From assembly GCA_963720515.1 (NCBI GenBank), contig OY970397.1:992001-1056000 (forward strand): a DNA stretch of 64,000 nt, given 5' to 3'. This document shows positions 50,779 through 61,562 of the stretch, piece after piece. Position 1 is the stretch's first letter, and every line of letters begins with the position of its first letter. This stretch comes from G963720515 sp963720515 (GTDB taxonomy: Bacteria; Actinomycetota; Thermoleophilia; Gaiellales; Gaiellaceae). A model generated the notes under the pieces. That model was given only the letters and a program-made list of their open reading frames with translations, had not been told where the DNA came from and searched no databases. The position numbers and the translations under genes were made by a program.

Positions 50779-52009
50779 TCATTCCCATGATGCGCGATCC
50801 GCAGCCAGGCGGATTGCGATCACGCCCAGGATCGCCGCTGCGACCGCGACGAGGGCGAAGAACGTCCACATGGCGGTGGTGCCGAAGGCGGAGCGGATCT
50901 GCAGGGCGAAGAACGGCCCCACGGCGAACCCGAACGGGTCCGGCGCCCGCGAACGCCCCCATGTACGCGCCGCGCAGGTCGGGCGGTGCGAGGCCGGCCG
51001 CGATCGCCTGCGAGGTCGGCACCCAGAGCATCTCGCCGATCACGAAGACCACGATGACGCCGAGGACGACCGGGATCGCGCTGGACACGTCGAGGACGAA
51101 GAACGGGAAGCCCATGAGCACCATCGCGACGGCGAGGCGCGGGGCCAGGGGATAGCGCGAAACCGCCCGCGTGATCCGCAGCTGGAACAGGGTGACGAGG
51201 CCCGCGTTCACGACCACCAGGAACCCCCACGTCGACGGCGCGAGCCCGTACGAGGAGACGGCGACGATCGGCAGCACGGCCTCGAACGCGACGTAGACGA
51301 CAAAGGCCAGGCCGACGGAGGCGAGGAAGAGAAGGAACACGTGATCCCGCCGGATCACGGCGAGCGAGCTCCGCTCCGGCGGCGCCTCCGGCGAGTACGC
51401 ACCGCGGTCCGGGAGGTAGACGAGCGCCGTCGCGAACGCGACGAAGCCGCACGCGGAGACGCCGATCCAGAGGAGCGGCCAGTGGCCGCCGACGAGCAGG
51501 AGCCCGCCGAGCACGGGGCCCGCGACGACGCCGAGGTTGTTCGCCACCCGCACCGATGCATAGGCGGCCTCGTGGCGCTCGCGCGGGACGAGGTCGGCGA
51601 CGAGCGCCTGGACGGCCGCGAGGCCGAGCGCGGCGAAGATCCCGCTCACTAGGAGCAGCGGGAACGCGACCCAGAAGCTGCCCCCGACGAGGGTGTAGGC
51701 GAGGACGGTCACCGCCATCCCGCCGTACGACACGAGTACGAGCGGCCGGCGTCCGACGTGGTCGGACAGGTGGCCGCCGACGTAGCCCGCGATCGCGAAC
51801 ACGACGGCCGACGCGACGAAGTACGCCCCGAGCTCGAGCGAGCTCGCGCCGAGCTCCTCGATGCCCCAGATCCCCACGAACGTCCACGCTGCAGAACCTG
51901 CGAGCGAGCCCACGAGCGCGACCGCGAGCACCGGCCGAAGCGGCGGGTCGAGGTCGCGGCCCCAGACGAGCCGGATGAAGGCGTCTAGCGCGCGCAAGCG
52001 TGTATCCAT
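50779..52009 (-). CDS. MFS transporter, frameshifted near C-terminus
   Basis: About 409 residues after correction, with twelve hydrophobic segments. The loop YVGGHLSDHVGRRPLVLVSY is the MFS signature between helices 2 and 3. Near 50938 one extra C breaks the frame; removing it gives PFGFAVGPFFALQIRSAFGT and WTFFALVAVAAAILGVIAIR, the expected last two helices, with a stop at 50779. The raw frame would give a basic, non-membrane tail. DHA1-type drug or small-molecule efflux is the general expectation. It leads the MFS-VOC-FAD unit with 49 bp before the VOC gene. Confidence 0.87.
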
Positions 52010-52141
52010 GCCGGTCCGGAGGGAGGTTGCGGCGGGAGACCCACCCGCGGCCGTGCGGATATCCGCCCTGCCAGACGCCTGCCCGCCGTATTCCGCCGAG
52101 ACGACGCAGACGCGATCCTGGCGCTAATGGAAAGGAGCGCC

Positions 52142-52327
52142 ATGCAAGCACCGACATTCCTCTACGACAACCAGCGCAACCTCGTCGAGACGGCCCATGC
52201 CCGCCGCCTCGCGCTCCTCCGGCTCTCCGACGAGCGCCGCTCGCGAGCGCACGAGCTCCGCACCAGGCGATTCTTCGCCCGCGACCGCCGCCACGGCGCC
52301 GCACCCGCGAACGTCCGGTACGCGTAG
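52142..52327 (+). CDS. Small basic protein, 61 aa
   Basis: MQAPTFLYDNQRNLVETAHA followed by RRLALLRLSDERRSRAHELR and an Arg-rich end. The ATG at 52142 has AAGGAG 4-5 nt upstream and is followed by a clear terminator hairpin, which together support a real small gene. About a quarter of residues are Arg, so nucleic-acid binding is possible. No family recognised. It is flanked by two minus-strand MFS genes. Confidence 0.55.
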   Translation: MQAPTFLYDNQRNLVETAHARRLALLRLSDERRSRAHELRTRRFFARDRRHGAAPANVRYA

Positions 52328-52348
52328 AGCTCTCGGTTCTCACACATA

Positions 52349-52372
52349 TGAGGCCCGCCCCGGCGGGCCTCA
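52349..52372. terminator. Bidirectional terminator hairpin
   Basis: TGAGGCCCGCC / GGCGGGCCTCA (52349-52359 / 52362-52372) between the convergent small gene and the MFS gene; the MFS stop codon is inside the 3' arm. Confidence 0.75.
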
Positions 52373-53599
52373 GCCCTTGCCGTGGGCGATCTGCGCGGCC
52401 TCGGGGCTGGCGCGCAGCCGGAGCATCGCCCAGACGCCGAGAATCGGACCCGGGGCGAGGAATGCGAACGCGTAGCGCCACCCGACGCCGTCCACGAGGT
52501 ACGGAATGAGCCAGATCGTCGCGACTGTGAGCGTGAAGCCGACCGCGAGCTGGAGCGCGAGCGCGGTCGCGACGTAGGTCTGGTCGGCGAGCTCGGTGAC
52601 CATGGTCGAGAACTGCGCCGAGTCGCCGACGACCGTGAAGCCCCAGACGAGCCCGATCGCGACGAGGAGCCAGGTCGGCCCGTCGAAGGCGAAGCCGATG
52701 CCGAGCGCGCACGCGCCCGAGACCGCCATGAAGACCGCCGTCGTGCGCGTGCGGCCGAAGCGGTCCCCCGCGACGCCGCCGAGCCAGCAGCCGAGCGCGC
52801 CCGCCGCGATCACCGCGAACGTCGCGTAGGCGGCGCGCGCGCCCACCTCCTCCCCGCGCGCCTCGAGCGAGTCCGTCGCGAAGACGAGGAACCACGCCCA
52901 CATGGCGTAGAGCTCCCACATGTGGCCGAAGTAGCCGAGGCTCGCGAGCCGGACGCCCCGGTTCGAGAACACCATGCCCGCCTGGCGCGGGTCGAAGGTC
53001 GCGCGCGCGAAGCGGTACGGCCCCTCGGGGACGGTCGCGAACGCGAGGATCCCGCCGGCGAGCGTGAGCGCGGACGTCGCGTAGACGACCGTGCGCCAGT
53101 CGAGGCCTCCGAGCCCGTTCACGAGGTGCGGCGCGGCCGTTCCCAGGGTGAGGGCGCCGACGACGATGCCGAGCGCGGTTCCGCGACCGCGGCGAAACCA
53201 CGTGGCCATCAGCTTGAGCGCCGGCGGATAGACGCCCGCGAGGAAGAAGCCAGTCGCGAAGCGGAGCGGGATCGCGCCCGCCGCGCTCCCCGCCGCCGCG
53301 AGCGCGAGGTTCGCCGCCGCGGCGCCCGTCGCGCCCGCGAGCAGCACCGCGCGCGGCGAGATCACGTCCGCGAGGTTGAGGATGCTCGAGAGCGTCGCGC
53401 CGAGGACAAAGCCGAGCTGGACCGCGATCGTGAGCCAGGCCGCCGCGGTGCCGCCGAGATCCCACTCGGTCCGGAGCTGCGGGACGACCGCCGACGCGGA
53501 GAACCACGTCGTCATCGAGAGCACGACCGAGGCGGAGAGGAACGCAAGTGCCCGGTTTCGGCCCGCCGCCGGGGCGTCGTCGAGCACCGCCGCCGTCAT
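52370..53599 (-). CDS. MFS transporter (CynX/NarK-like style)
   Basis: 409 residues with twelve hydrophobic segments, opening RNRALAFLSASVVLSMTTWF SASAVVPQLRTEW-like and with the loop GGVAGDRFGRTRTTAVFMAV between helices 8 and 9. GFFLAGVYPPALKLMATWF is characteristic of the branch that includes NarK/NasA- and sugar-phosphate-type carriers. The substrate is unknown. The ATG at 53599 starts a short hydrophilic N-terminus. It is divergent from the S15 peptidase gene with 88 bp between them. Confidence 0.87.
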   Translation of the reverse strand: MTAAVLDDAPAAGRNRALAFLSASVVLSMTTWFSASAVVPQLRTEWDLGGTAAAWLTIAVQLGFVLGATLSSILNLADVISPRAVLLAGATGAAAANLALAAAGSAAGAIPLRFATGFFLAGVYPPALKLMATWFRRGRGTALGIVVGALTLGTAAPHLVNGLGGLDWRTVVYATSALTLAGGILAFATVPEGPYRFARATFDPRQAGMVFSNRGVRLASLGYFGHMWELYAMWAWFLVFATDSLEARGEEVGARAAYATFAVIAAGALGCWLGGVAGDRFGRTRTTAVFMAVSGACALGIGFAFDGPTWLLVAIGLVWGFTVVGDSAQFSTMVTELADQTYVATALALQLAVGFTLTVATIWLIPYLVDGVGWRYAFAFLAPGPILGVWAMLRLRASPEAAQIAHGKG

Positions 53600-53687
53600 C
53601 GCGCGGACGATACGCGGTTCCCATACACGACCGTTACAGAAGGCCCGCTAGGATCGCGCGGTCCAAGAGCCCAGAGGGGGAATTCGG

Positions 53688-55661
53688 ATGCGAAGACGTG
53701 GAATGCCGCGGCTGCTCACAGCGGCCGCAGTCCTCGCGGCCGCGCTCGCCGCCACCGGCAGCGCCGCCGCCCAGCAGGGCGCCTCGCCCTCGATCGTCGT
53801 CCAGGACGGTGTGACGCAGCCGGTCTTCGGCTACGCCGACGCCATCCGCGAGCGCGTGTGGGTCGAGGCCGACTTCGACACCGACCAGGACGGTGTGAAG
53901 GACAGGATCGCGCTCGACATCATGCGCCCGGCCGCGACCGCGACCGGCTACAAGGCGCCCGTGATCATGGACGCGAGCCCGTACTACTCGACGCTCGGCC
54001 GCGGAAACGAGTCCGAGTTCAAGGAGGACACCGACGGAGACGGCCTGCTCGACAAGTGGCCGCTCTTCTACGACAACTACTTCGTGCCGCGCGGCTACGC
54101 CGTCGTGCTCCTGGACATGGTCGGGACGAACAACTCGACCGGCTGTCCCGTCACCGGAGGCACGCCGGACCACCTGAGCGCCGTCGTCGGCATCGACTGG
54201 CTGAACGGCCGGCGCAAGGGCTACGACGAGGACGGCAACGAGGTCGTCGCCGTCGTGGCACAACGGCAAGACCGGGATGATCGGCAAGTCGTACGACGGG
54301 ACGCTCGCGAACGGCGCGGCATCGACCGGCGTCGAGGGGCTCGAGACGATCGTGCCGATCTCGGCCATCTCGTCCTGGTACGACTACACCCGGTCGAACG
54401 GCGTGGTCACGCGCGGGAACAGCTATCCGTCGGGCCTCTCGAACACCGTCACGAACCCTGACCGCCGCGCGCACTGCGCCGCCGTCAGGGCCCAAATGGC
54501 CATGAACGACGGGGACGAGACCGGCGACTTCACGCCGTTCTGGGTCGAGCGCGACTACAACAAGGACGCCGCGAACGTGACGGCGAGCGTGTTCGCCACG
54601 CACGGCCTCCAGGACGACAACGTCATGCCCGACCACTTCTCGAAGTGGTGGGACGCGCTGCCGTCGAACCTCGCGAAAAAGGTCTGGCTCACGCGGACCG
54701 GCCACATCGACCCGTTCGACTTTCGCCGCGCGGAGTGGGTGCGGACGATCCACCGGTGGTTCGACCACGAGCTCCAGGGCGTGCACAACGACGTCCTGAC
54801 CGAGCCTGCGGCCGACATCGAGTACGGCCCCGACGAGTGGCGGACGGCGAAGCGCTGGCCGACCGACGCTCGCGAGGAGGTGTCGGTGAGGCTCGGCGAA
54901 GACACGCCGACGACGGCGGGAACGCTGTCCTACGGCGCCCCGTCCACGCCGAACGTGTCCGACGTGCTCCAGTCGTGGACGGACACGCCGTCCATGAGCG
55001 AGAACACCGCGATCTCGAACCCGACCACCGTCACGGCGAATCGCCGCGTGTTCCTCTCGCCGGTTCTGACGGCCCCGGTGCACGTCTCGGGCACGGCGGT
55101 CGTTCGGCTGCAGGCGGCCGTGAACGCGACGGACACGAACTTCGCCGGGCTCCTCGTCGACTACGGGCCCGCGACGCAGGTCTCCCGCTCGGGCGACGGC
55201 ATTACCGACGCTCGCGACCGAGGACTGCTGGGGCGAGGCGAGCGCCGCCGACGAGGCCTGCTACCGCCAGGTCGAGAAGCGGCTCACGACCGTGACCCAG
55301 TGGCGGGTGACGAAGGGCATCCTCGATGCCGCCAACCGGAACGACTACGCGGTCTTCGAGCCGCTCGTACCCGGGGCTCGAGACGGCGTTCGACTTCCCG
55401 CTCCTGCCGCAGGACTACGTGTTCCCGGCCGGCCACCGGATCGGGCTCGTCGTCTTCGGGAGCTACTCGGGCTACGGCTCGCAGGCGGAGCAGAACCGCG
55501 CGGTTATCACGCTGAACGTGACCGACTCGCTGCTCGACCTCCCGGTCGTCGGCGGCAAGCAGGCGCTCGCGCGCGCCGGCTTCGACAAGGTCACGCCCGC
55601 CGACTCGATCCACACGGAGGATCAGGCCGAAGCGGTGGTCGGCGATTTGAGCGACGGATAG
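53688..55661 (+). CDS. Secreted Xaa-Pro dipeptidyl-peptidase/CocE-like S15 hydrolase, three frameshifts
   Basis: About 656 residues after correction. Signal peptide RLLTAAAVLAAALAATGSAAA, then the alpha/beta-hydrolase domain (GYADAIRERVWVEADFDTDQ; ALDIMRPAATATGYKAPVIM). The nucleophile Ser is in MIGKSYDGTLANG, the acid Asp probably in THGLQDDNVMPDHF, and the His in TRTGHIDPFDF. A C-terminal jelly-roll binding domain follows (FLSPVLTAPVHVSGTAVVRL; YVFPAGHRIGLVVFGSYSGY). Frames change near 54251, 55205 and 55367, each by +1, so each is cured by removing one base. S15 enzymes cleave X-Pro dipeptides or esters such as cocaine. It probably acts outside the cell. Confidence 0.88.
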
Positions 55662-55674
55662 ACCCTCGGGTCCT

Positions 55675-55704
55675 TTGGGGGCCGGCCGCACGGCCGGCCC
55701 CCAA
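55675..55704. terminator. Bidirectional terminator hairpin
   Basis: A perfect 13-bp stem (55675-55687 / 55692-55704) with loop GCAC between the convergent S15 peptidase and nucS genes; it has AA/TT ends on both strands. Confidence 0.85.
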
Positions 55705-55721
55705 GCGCCTACCACGTGGAT

Positions 55722-56406
55722 TCAGGCGCCGAAGAGCGTGAGATCGGGCTCGCGCTCGCCCCGGAGGGCCCCGAGTGCAACTTCCAGGATGTGGATATCT
55801 CGGGCTGCAGCGAGGGTCGCGGCCTGCGGCTTCACGCGCTCCGCGACGAGGATCCCGCGGCAGGCGGCACGCGCGGGATCGAGCCGGATTCGCTCCAGAT
55901 AGCGGCCGAGCTGCTCGACCGCGTCGATCCCGGCGACCCGCTTCACCTCGACCGCGACCCAGCCGTCGCTCGGGTCGCGGCACATGAGATCCACGGGCCC
56001 GATGTCCGTCGGCCACTCGCGCCGGTCGAGCCGGAGACCAGGCTCGATCGCCTCGGGGTTGGCGGCGAGCTCGAGCTGGAGGTCGCGCTCGACGCCGTCC
56101 TTCTCGAGCCCGGCGGCCTCCCCCATCTCGTGCTCGACGTCGCTCAGCACCTCGAGCACGCGGATGTCGAGGCGGTCCTCGCTCTTGCCCGCGCCGCTTG
56201 CGGACGACGAGCCGCTCGAGCGGGTCGCCCTCGGGCTCGATCACCGTCGGCGGCGTCATCCAGTTGAGCGGCTTGTAGCCGCCTGCGTCCGCGTGGACCA
56301 GCACGGAGCCGTCGTCCTTCAGCATGAGGAGCCGAGTGGACTCCGGCAGGTAGGCGGACAGGCGGCCGCTGTAGGCCACCTCGCAGCGGGCAACGATGAG
56401 GCGCAC
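55722..56406 (-). CDS. nucS: Mismatch endonuclease NucS (EndoMS), frameshifted
   Basis: About 227 residues after correction. The N-terminal DNA-binding domain starts MRLIVARCEVAYSGRLSAYL and includes VLVHADAGGYKPLNWMTPPT; the C-terminal nuclease domain has the PD-(D/E)XK pattern in DIGPVDLMCRDPSDGWVAVEVKRV (Asp ... Glu-x-Lys). Such enzymes cut both strands at mismatches and replace MutS/MutL repair in most actinobacteria and many archaea. One extra G at about 56189 breaks the frame; without it the linker reads RKRRGKSEDRLDIRVLEVLS. The ending LTLFGA resembles the sliding-clamp interaction tail of NucS. GTG start at 56406 with TACGGT 10 nt upstream. Confidence 0.93.
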
Positions 56407-56444
56407 GGGCCGGCGGACCGTAGCGTCCGTTTCGGACGGCTGCG

Positions 56445-56472
56445 GAGGGGGCGGGTTGGGGCCCGCCCCCTC
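56445..56472 (-). terminator. Terminator of the large secreted protein gene
   Basis: An 11-bp stem (56445-56455 / 56462-56472) with a TTGGGG loop, 30 bp after the stop of the large gene on the minus strand. Confidence 0.7.
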
Positions 56473-56502
56473 CCGTGGGGCGCTAGTCGTGGGCTCGGCC
56501 GG

Positions 56503-59500
56503 TCAGCAGATCGTCGCGACGACCGTGCCCGTGTAGGTCTTGCTCGGATCGGCGGTGTAGCCCGGAGTGACGTGCACGACCTCGAGATGGGTCGTCGGGC
56601 CCGAGATCGTCGAGCCCTTCTTCGCCACCGAGTCGGCCACGACGACCGCCATGTACTCGGGCAGCGGCGCCGGCGGCAGGACGACGAGGTCGGGGTTGGT
56701 CGACCACGTCGCTCCGCATGCGGGCGTCGCCGGCCGCATCGCGAAGCCCTTGAACGACGGCGTGTCGACGCCCTTCGTGAGGACGTTCTTCCTCCACCAC
56801 TGCGGGCTCCAGAACGTGACCGTCCCCGTGACGCTCCCGTCGCCGAGGACGAACGTGCCGCCGCCGCCGGGAAGTCGTAGACGATCACCTCCGACACGGC
56901 CGACGCGATGCTGCCGTCCGTACCGGTGATCGACGTCGTGATCGTGCGCGGCCCGGTCGTCGCATAGGTGTGGGTGCCGGAGACGGTGAAGCTGCCGGCG
57001 CCGCCGGTGACCGTGCCGTCCGAGGTCGACCCGTCGCCCCAGTCGATGCTCGCGCTGAAGTCCCCGGCCCCGGCGGTCAGGTCCGAATCCGTGAACATCG
57101 CGACCGGGCCGGTGTAGCGCACCGGGATCGCGCTCGCGGCGGCACCGGCCGCATCGAGCCGGCACGTCGGGATGCGGAACGCGCCGGTCCGGGCGAAGTA
57201 CGGCCCGCCGGCACGGCCCGGCTCGCCGTAGCCGCCGAAGTACCAGAACGTGCAGTCGTCGGTCGGGTCGACGGCGAGCTTCGACCAGTCCTCCCAGCGG
57301 GAGCCGCCGGCCGCGCCGATGCCCTCGATGATCACGCCTTCCTGATACGTCATCTGGTTCAGCGGGTCGCCCGGCTGCCGCGCCGTGTAGCGCTGCCCGA
57401 CCGGGAGGCAGGCCGGCGGGGTGCAGACGAACGCCGCGTTCGAGACGGTCGAGGCGCTCGCGTGCGCGATCGTGAGCGGGGCCGTCAGGTCGATGCCGGT
57501 TCCGGCGGCGCCGGCCGTGCCGACGGCCGCCACGGTCGCGGTCTCGAGCGTGGCGCCGGTGCCGATGTTGATCTTCCCGCCGACGGCGAAGTTCACGTTC
57601 GTGCCCGTGACCGCGGCCACCTTGATGTTCGTCGCGCCGACGACCGACGCGGCCGACATGGTGGTCGCGATCGGCAGGATGTAGGGGCCGCCGCCGAACG
57701 AGTACGCAAGCGCGATGTCGCCCTTGCGGTCGATGTTCGGGCTGCCCAGCCACCGGTAGTGGTCGTCCGGCGCGTAGGTGCTCTGCTGGTACAGGTACGG
57801 GTCGCGGTTGGCGTCGAGGCGCATCTCGAACCAGCCCTCGGCGCCCGCCCCCACCTCGGTCGCGATGGAGTGGAGCATGACCATCGACTCCACGCCGTTC
57901 ACGTTGCGGTAGACGATGCCGTGCATGATCTTGTCGCCCTGCGAGTCGAGCCTCGTGGTCGAGTTCGGCTGCGGGACGCACTGGGTGAGCTGCCCGTTGC
58001 AGAGGAAGTGGTACGGGGCAACCGTGATCTTCTGCGGGCCCGTGAACGTCGAGTTCATCGGGTTCGCCCAGTCCACGTGGAACTTGTAGGCGTAGATCCC
58101 GTCGTCCTCGAAGATCGACCGGAGCTGGTAGCCGCCCGCCGCGAAGAAGTGCTCGGGCGCCCCCGCAGGCGGGAGCGCCTGTCCCTCGATGGAGGCCGGC
58201 TCCATGAAGCTGACGGCCGGGACGATGATGCACTGCTCGGTCGCGTCGAGCCCCGCGATCATCTTCGTCCGGTCGGTGGCGCACGCATGCTTCTCGATCA
58301 CGTTGTCGCCGGTCGAGGTCGCGTTGTAGTAGCCGTCCGTCCAGATCGCGACCCGCGGGTAGTCGGGGAAGAGCGACCTGCGGAAGACGTAGCGGTTGTA
58401 CGGCCCGAGCGGATCTTCGCCGACGCTGACCGCCTGGCACATCGCGTACAGGCCGCCGACGCGCGTGAACGCCGGGATCGTGAAGAGCCAGCGGTGCGCG
58501 AGCTGGTCGTAGCGGATGTGGCCGTCGCCCGAGTTCGTGCACGCGCCCTGGCCGATGCCGGACTTGCCCTGCGTCGTCGTCGAAACCGTGCCGGCCGTCC
58601 CGCCGGTCCCGTTCGCGACCACGAGCTGCGTGACGTCTCCGAGCCCGGTCTGCCGCGCCGAGCCGAGCGGCGTGAGCGCGTTGAACGTCACGTTGTAGCC
58701 CGTGTCGGCCACGGCGCCGATCGTCACCGTCGTGTCGGAGAGCCAGCCTGCGACGCCGTTCGAGCCCCTGGCGTTCTCGCGCACGGTTCCGGTGGTGCCG
58801 CCCGTGCCGTCCGTGACCGAGAGCGGAAGGGCGTCGGTCTTCGTGAGCGAGCCGCCGAACGTGACGGTGTAGCCGGTGTCGGCGACCGTCCCGACCGTCG
58901 CCACCGCGCCCGTGGGCAGGAGCCCCTTCGCGCCCTTCGTCGTCTCGGTGACCGTGCCGGACGCGCCGCCCGTTCCGTCGGTGACGGAGAACGGGGCGAC
59001 GTCGCTGCCCTGGAGCCCGCCGCCGGAGAACGTGAGCGTGTAGCCGGCGTCGGTGACGGCGCCGACCGCGACCGTCGCAGGCGTGCCGTTCGTCGGCCAG
59101 CCGGCCATCGGGAGGCCGCCCTTGGCGGTCTCCCGGTTCGTGTAGGTGCACGGCGTCGGTGCGCTCGCGCAGTCCCCGAAGACGATCTCGACCGGTGCGA
59201 CGTCGGTGTTCGCCGACTTGGCCTGCGAACGTGATCACCGGGCCGGTCGTGTTGGTCACGCCGGTCACGGTGACCGTGCCGGGGAAGCCGAAGATCGCGT
59301 TGATCTCGTCGCTCACGTTCTGGCTGGTCGCCGTCGCGGCGTCGCCGAGCGCCGTCGCGAAGCCGAGCGGCCCGGACACGCGGTCTCCGATCTTGATCCG
59401 GAACGTGTTGCCCGCGTTCGCCGCGTTGAAGTTCGAGAACGTGACGGTCTGGATCTCGTTGCCGCCCTGGATCGCGTTCGCGATCCCGGCGGGCGTGTCG

Positions 59501-60671
59501 TTCTGGCCGCGGACGATCGGCGCGGTCTGGTTCCCGTTGAAGCTCAGCCGGTACGAGTCGTCGTTCGCGTCGTAGCCCGAGAGCGAGACGGTCTGCACCT
59601 CGCTCGGGCCGTTGAGCGCCGCCGCGATCGCCGCGGCCGTGTGGTTCGTGCCGCGCACGAAGGGCGTGCTCGCGACGCCGTCGTAGGTCAGCGAGTACGC
59701 GTTGGTGCCGGCGAAGCCGGTGAGCGCGACCTGCTGCTGCTCGTTGCCGCCCTGGATCGCGGCCTGGATCCCCGCCTGCGTGTTGTTCTGCCCGCGGGTG
59801 ATCGGCACGGACAGAGCGCCGTTGTAGTTCAGTTGGTACGCGTTGCCGTCGGCTGTGTAGCCGCTTAGCGCGACGGCCTGAACCTCGCTCGTGCCGGAGA
59901 AGATCGAGTTCGAGTTGACCGGGCCGAAGATCGTCGCGCCGGCCTTGGTCATGATCTTGAACTGGGAGTTGCGGATCACCGCGACCGAGCTCGGGCCCGG
60001 CGCGATGTGGTTGTCCGACGTCGAGCCGCCGTTCAGGCCGTTGTCGCAGCTCGCCACGAGCGGGCTGCGGGCCGCGGGCCAAAGGACTTCTGCTCGACCT
60101 CGGCGCCCGGGAAGCCGCTCGAGAGAAGTGAGAACGACCCGCCGCCGGAGCCGTCGCCCTCGGCGTCGCCGTCGGCGTCCGCGGAGTCGGCGTCGGGGTT
60201 GTCCGGGTCGCCGGGGCCCATCGCGCCCTCGCGCTCGGCCTCTTCGCGCTCGGCCTCCTCGCGCTCCTCCTCGGACACGCAGTCCGGGGACTCCGGCTTC
60301 AGCGCCTGCCCGCCTTCCTCGCCCTCGTCGCCCTCCCCGGACTGGGCGATCGCCTCGGCCAGGATCGGGTCGGTCGGCTCGTCCGCGCCCGCGCAGAGGT
60401 CCACCCCGTTCGTCTCGGGCGTCATGCCCTCGAGCGAGTCGGAGACGTCGTGGATGGCCTGGGTCACCAGCACGCCGTCGTCGGCGGGCTGGGCGCTCGC
60501 CGCCGCGACGCGGTCGGCTTCGCTGTAGCCGTCCGAGTCGCCGTCGCGCGTGAGCTGGATTGCGGCGCCCGCGCCGCCGATGACGAGGAGTGCTACGACG
60601 ATCACGATCAGGCGCGTGGTCGGCGACGTGCCGCCGATCCTCTTCGCCGCCGCGGTGAGCCGGTGCTTCAT
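56503..60671 (-). CDS. Very large secreted repeat protein with PKD domain, frameshifted
   Basis: About 1389 codons. Residues 1-40 hold one transmembrane/signal segment (LIVIVVALLVIGGAGAAIQL); 60-190 are acidic with an E-rich EEREEAEREEAEREG run. Then come three or four 55-60-residue repeats with the pattern (V/A)xLSGYxAxxxxYxLxxNG ... I-x-RGQN-x-T-x-A-x-I (about 220-420), three further repeats with V-x-DTGYTVTFGG ... DGTGGT-x-GTV (about 500-640), a large central domain with many Trp/Tyr and Cys pairs (VAIWTDGYYNATSTGDNVIE; GDIALAYSFGGGPYILPIAT), a PKD domain (FSASIDWGDGSTSDGTVTGG) and a C-terminal domain ending in Cys. Frames change near 60082, 59220 and 56872. ATG 60671 has GGGAGGGAAG upstream. 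Function unknown; an extracellular sialidase-like or adhesion role is conceivable. Confidence 0.75.
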
Positions 60672-60824
60672 CAGACTTCCCTCCCGGGTGGGGCCACGGG
60701 GTGTGGCGTTCTGGAACGTCCCGCTGGTCGGGCGCTGCCGATGGGGCGGGGCGAAATCCGGCGCCCGTCCTCTCCCGGGCCGGGCGTCGAAGATGCGCCG
60801 CGCTGCCGCGCGCGAAGCGCGGCG

Positions 60825-60853
60825 AGTCTATTCGCGTGCGGGACGCGAGTCAA
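60825..60853 (-). promoter_or_regulatory. Promoter of the large secreted protein gene
   Basis: On the minus strand TTGACT (60853-60848), a 17-bp spacer and TAGACT (60830-60825), the best consensus match in the window. The leader is about 145 nt. A perfect palindrome AAGAAATTTCTT (60869-60880) lies 15 bp upstream of the -35, in an AT-rich patch that could hold an activator. Confidence 0.7.
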
Positions 60854-60893
60854 TATCTCGGGGGCCGAAAGAAATTTCTTCGGGCAGGCCCGA

Positions 60894-61562
60894 CTAGCGC
60901 GACTCGGAGCCCTGCGACATCCGGTACTCGGACGTGTGCAGGTGGTCCTTGAGCGCCGCAAGTGCGGCCTTCTCGTCGCGCTGCTCCACGGCGTCGAGGA
61001 TCCGCTCGTGCTCGGCGAGCACGTCGAAGAGGTGCCCTTCCCGGCGGGCGGTGCCGACGCGCATCAGGCGGACGAAGCCGCGGAGCTGGGCGAGGAGCCG
61101 CTCGAGCGTCGGGAGCCCTGCCCCGCGCGCGAGCGCCAGGTGGAACTCCTCGTCGAGCTCGATGAACGCGTCGCCGTCGGCGGCCTCGGCGGCGCGCCGC
61201 TGGCGGAAGAGGTTGAGGCGCAGCTGGTCGATGTCGTCGATCGCCATCGACCGGCACGCGTGCGTGACCGAGATCCCCTCGAGCGCCTCGCGGACCTCGA
61301 GCACCTCGGCGCGCTGCTCGGCCGACACGCCGCGCACGACGAGCTGGCGGCGCGGGCCGGTCTCGAGGAGCCCCTCCTGCGCGAGGAGCCGGAGCGCCTG
61401 GCGCACCGGCGTCTTCGACATGCCGAGCTCGTCGGCGATCTGGCCGTCCGAGATGACCGAGCCGACCCTGAAATCGCCGCTCAGGATCCCGCGGCGGACG
61501 AAGTCGTAGGCGCGCTCGCTGAGCCGGCCCTGCGAGCCGATCCGCTCGACGGTGGCGGTCAC
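60894..61562 (-). CDS. GntR-family (FadR/FCD) transcriptional regulator
   Basis: 222 residues. The GntR winged helix is at the N-terminus (LSERAYDFVRRGILSGDFRV; ISDGQIADELGMSKTPVRQA; LRLLAQEGLLETGPRRQLVV). The FCD effector domain begins near residue 85 (VLEVREALEGISVTHACRSM), with Asp/His metal-binding-type residues in FIELDEEFHLALARGAGLPT and FDVLAEHERILDAVEQRDEK. It likely senses a small organic acid from the pathway encoded upstream in the same operon. GTG 61562 overlaps the DapA-like gene stop (GTGA). Confidence 0.93.
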   Translation of the reverse strand: MTATVERIGSQGRLSERAYDFVRRGILSGDFRVGSVISDGQIADELGMSKTPVRQALRLLAQEGLLETGPRRQLVVRGVSAEQRAEVLEVREALEGISVTHACRSMAIDDIDQLRLNLFRQRRAAEAADGDAFIELDEEFHLALARGAGLPTLERLLAQLRGFVRLMRVGTARREGHLFDVLAEHERILDAVEQRDEKAALAALKDHLHTSEYRMSQGSESR

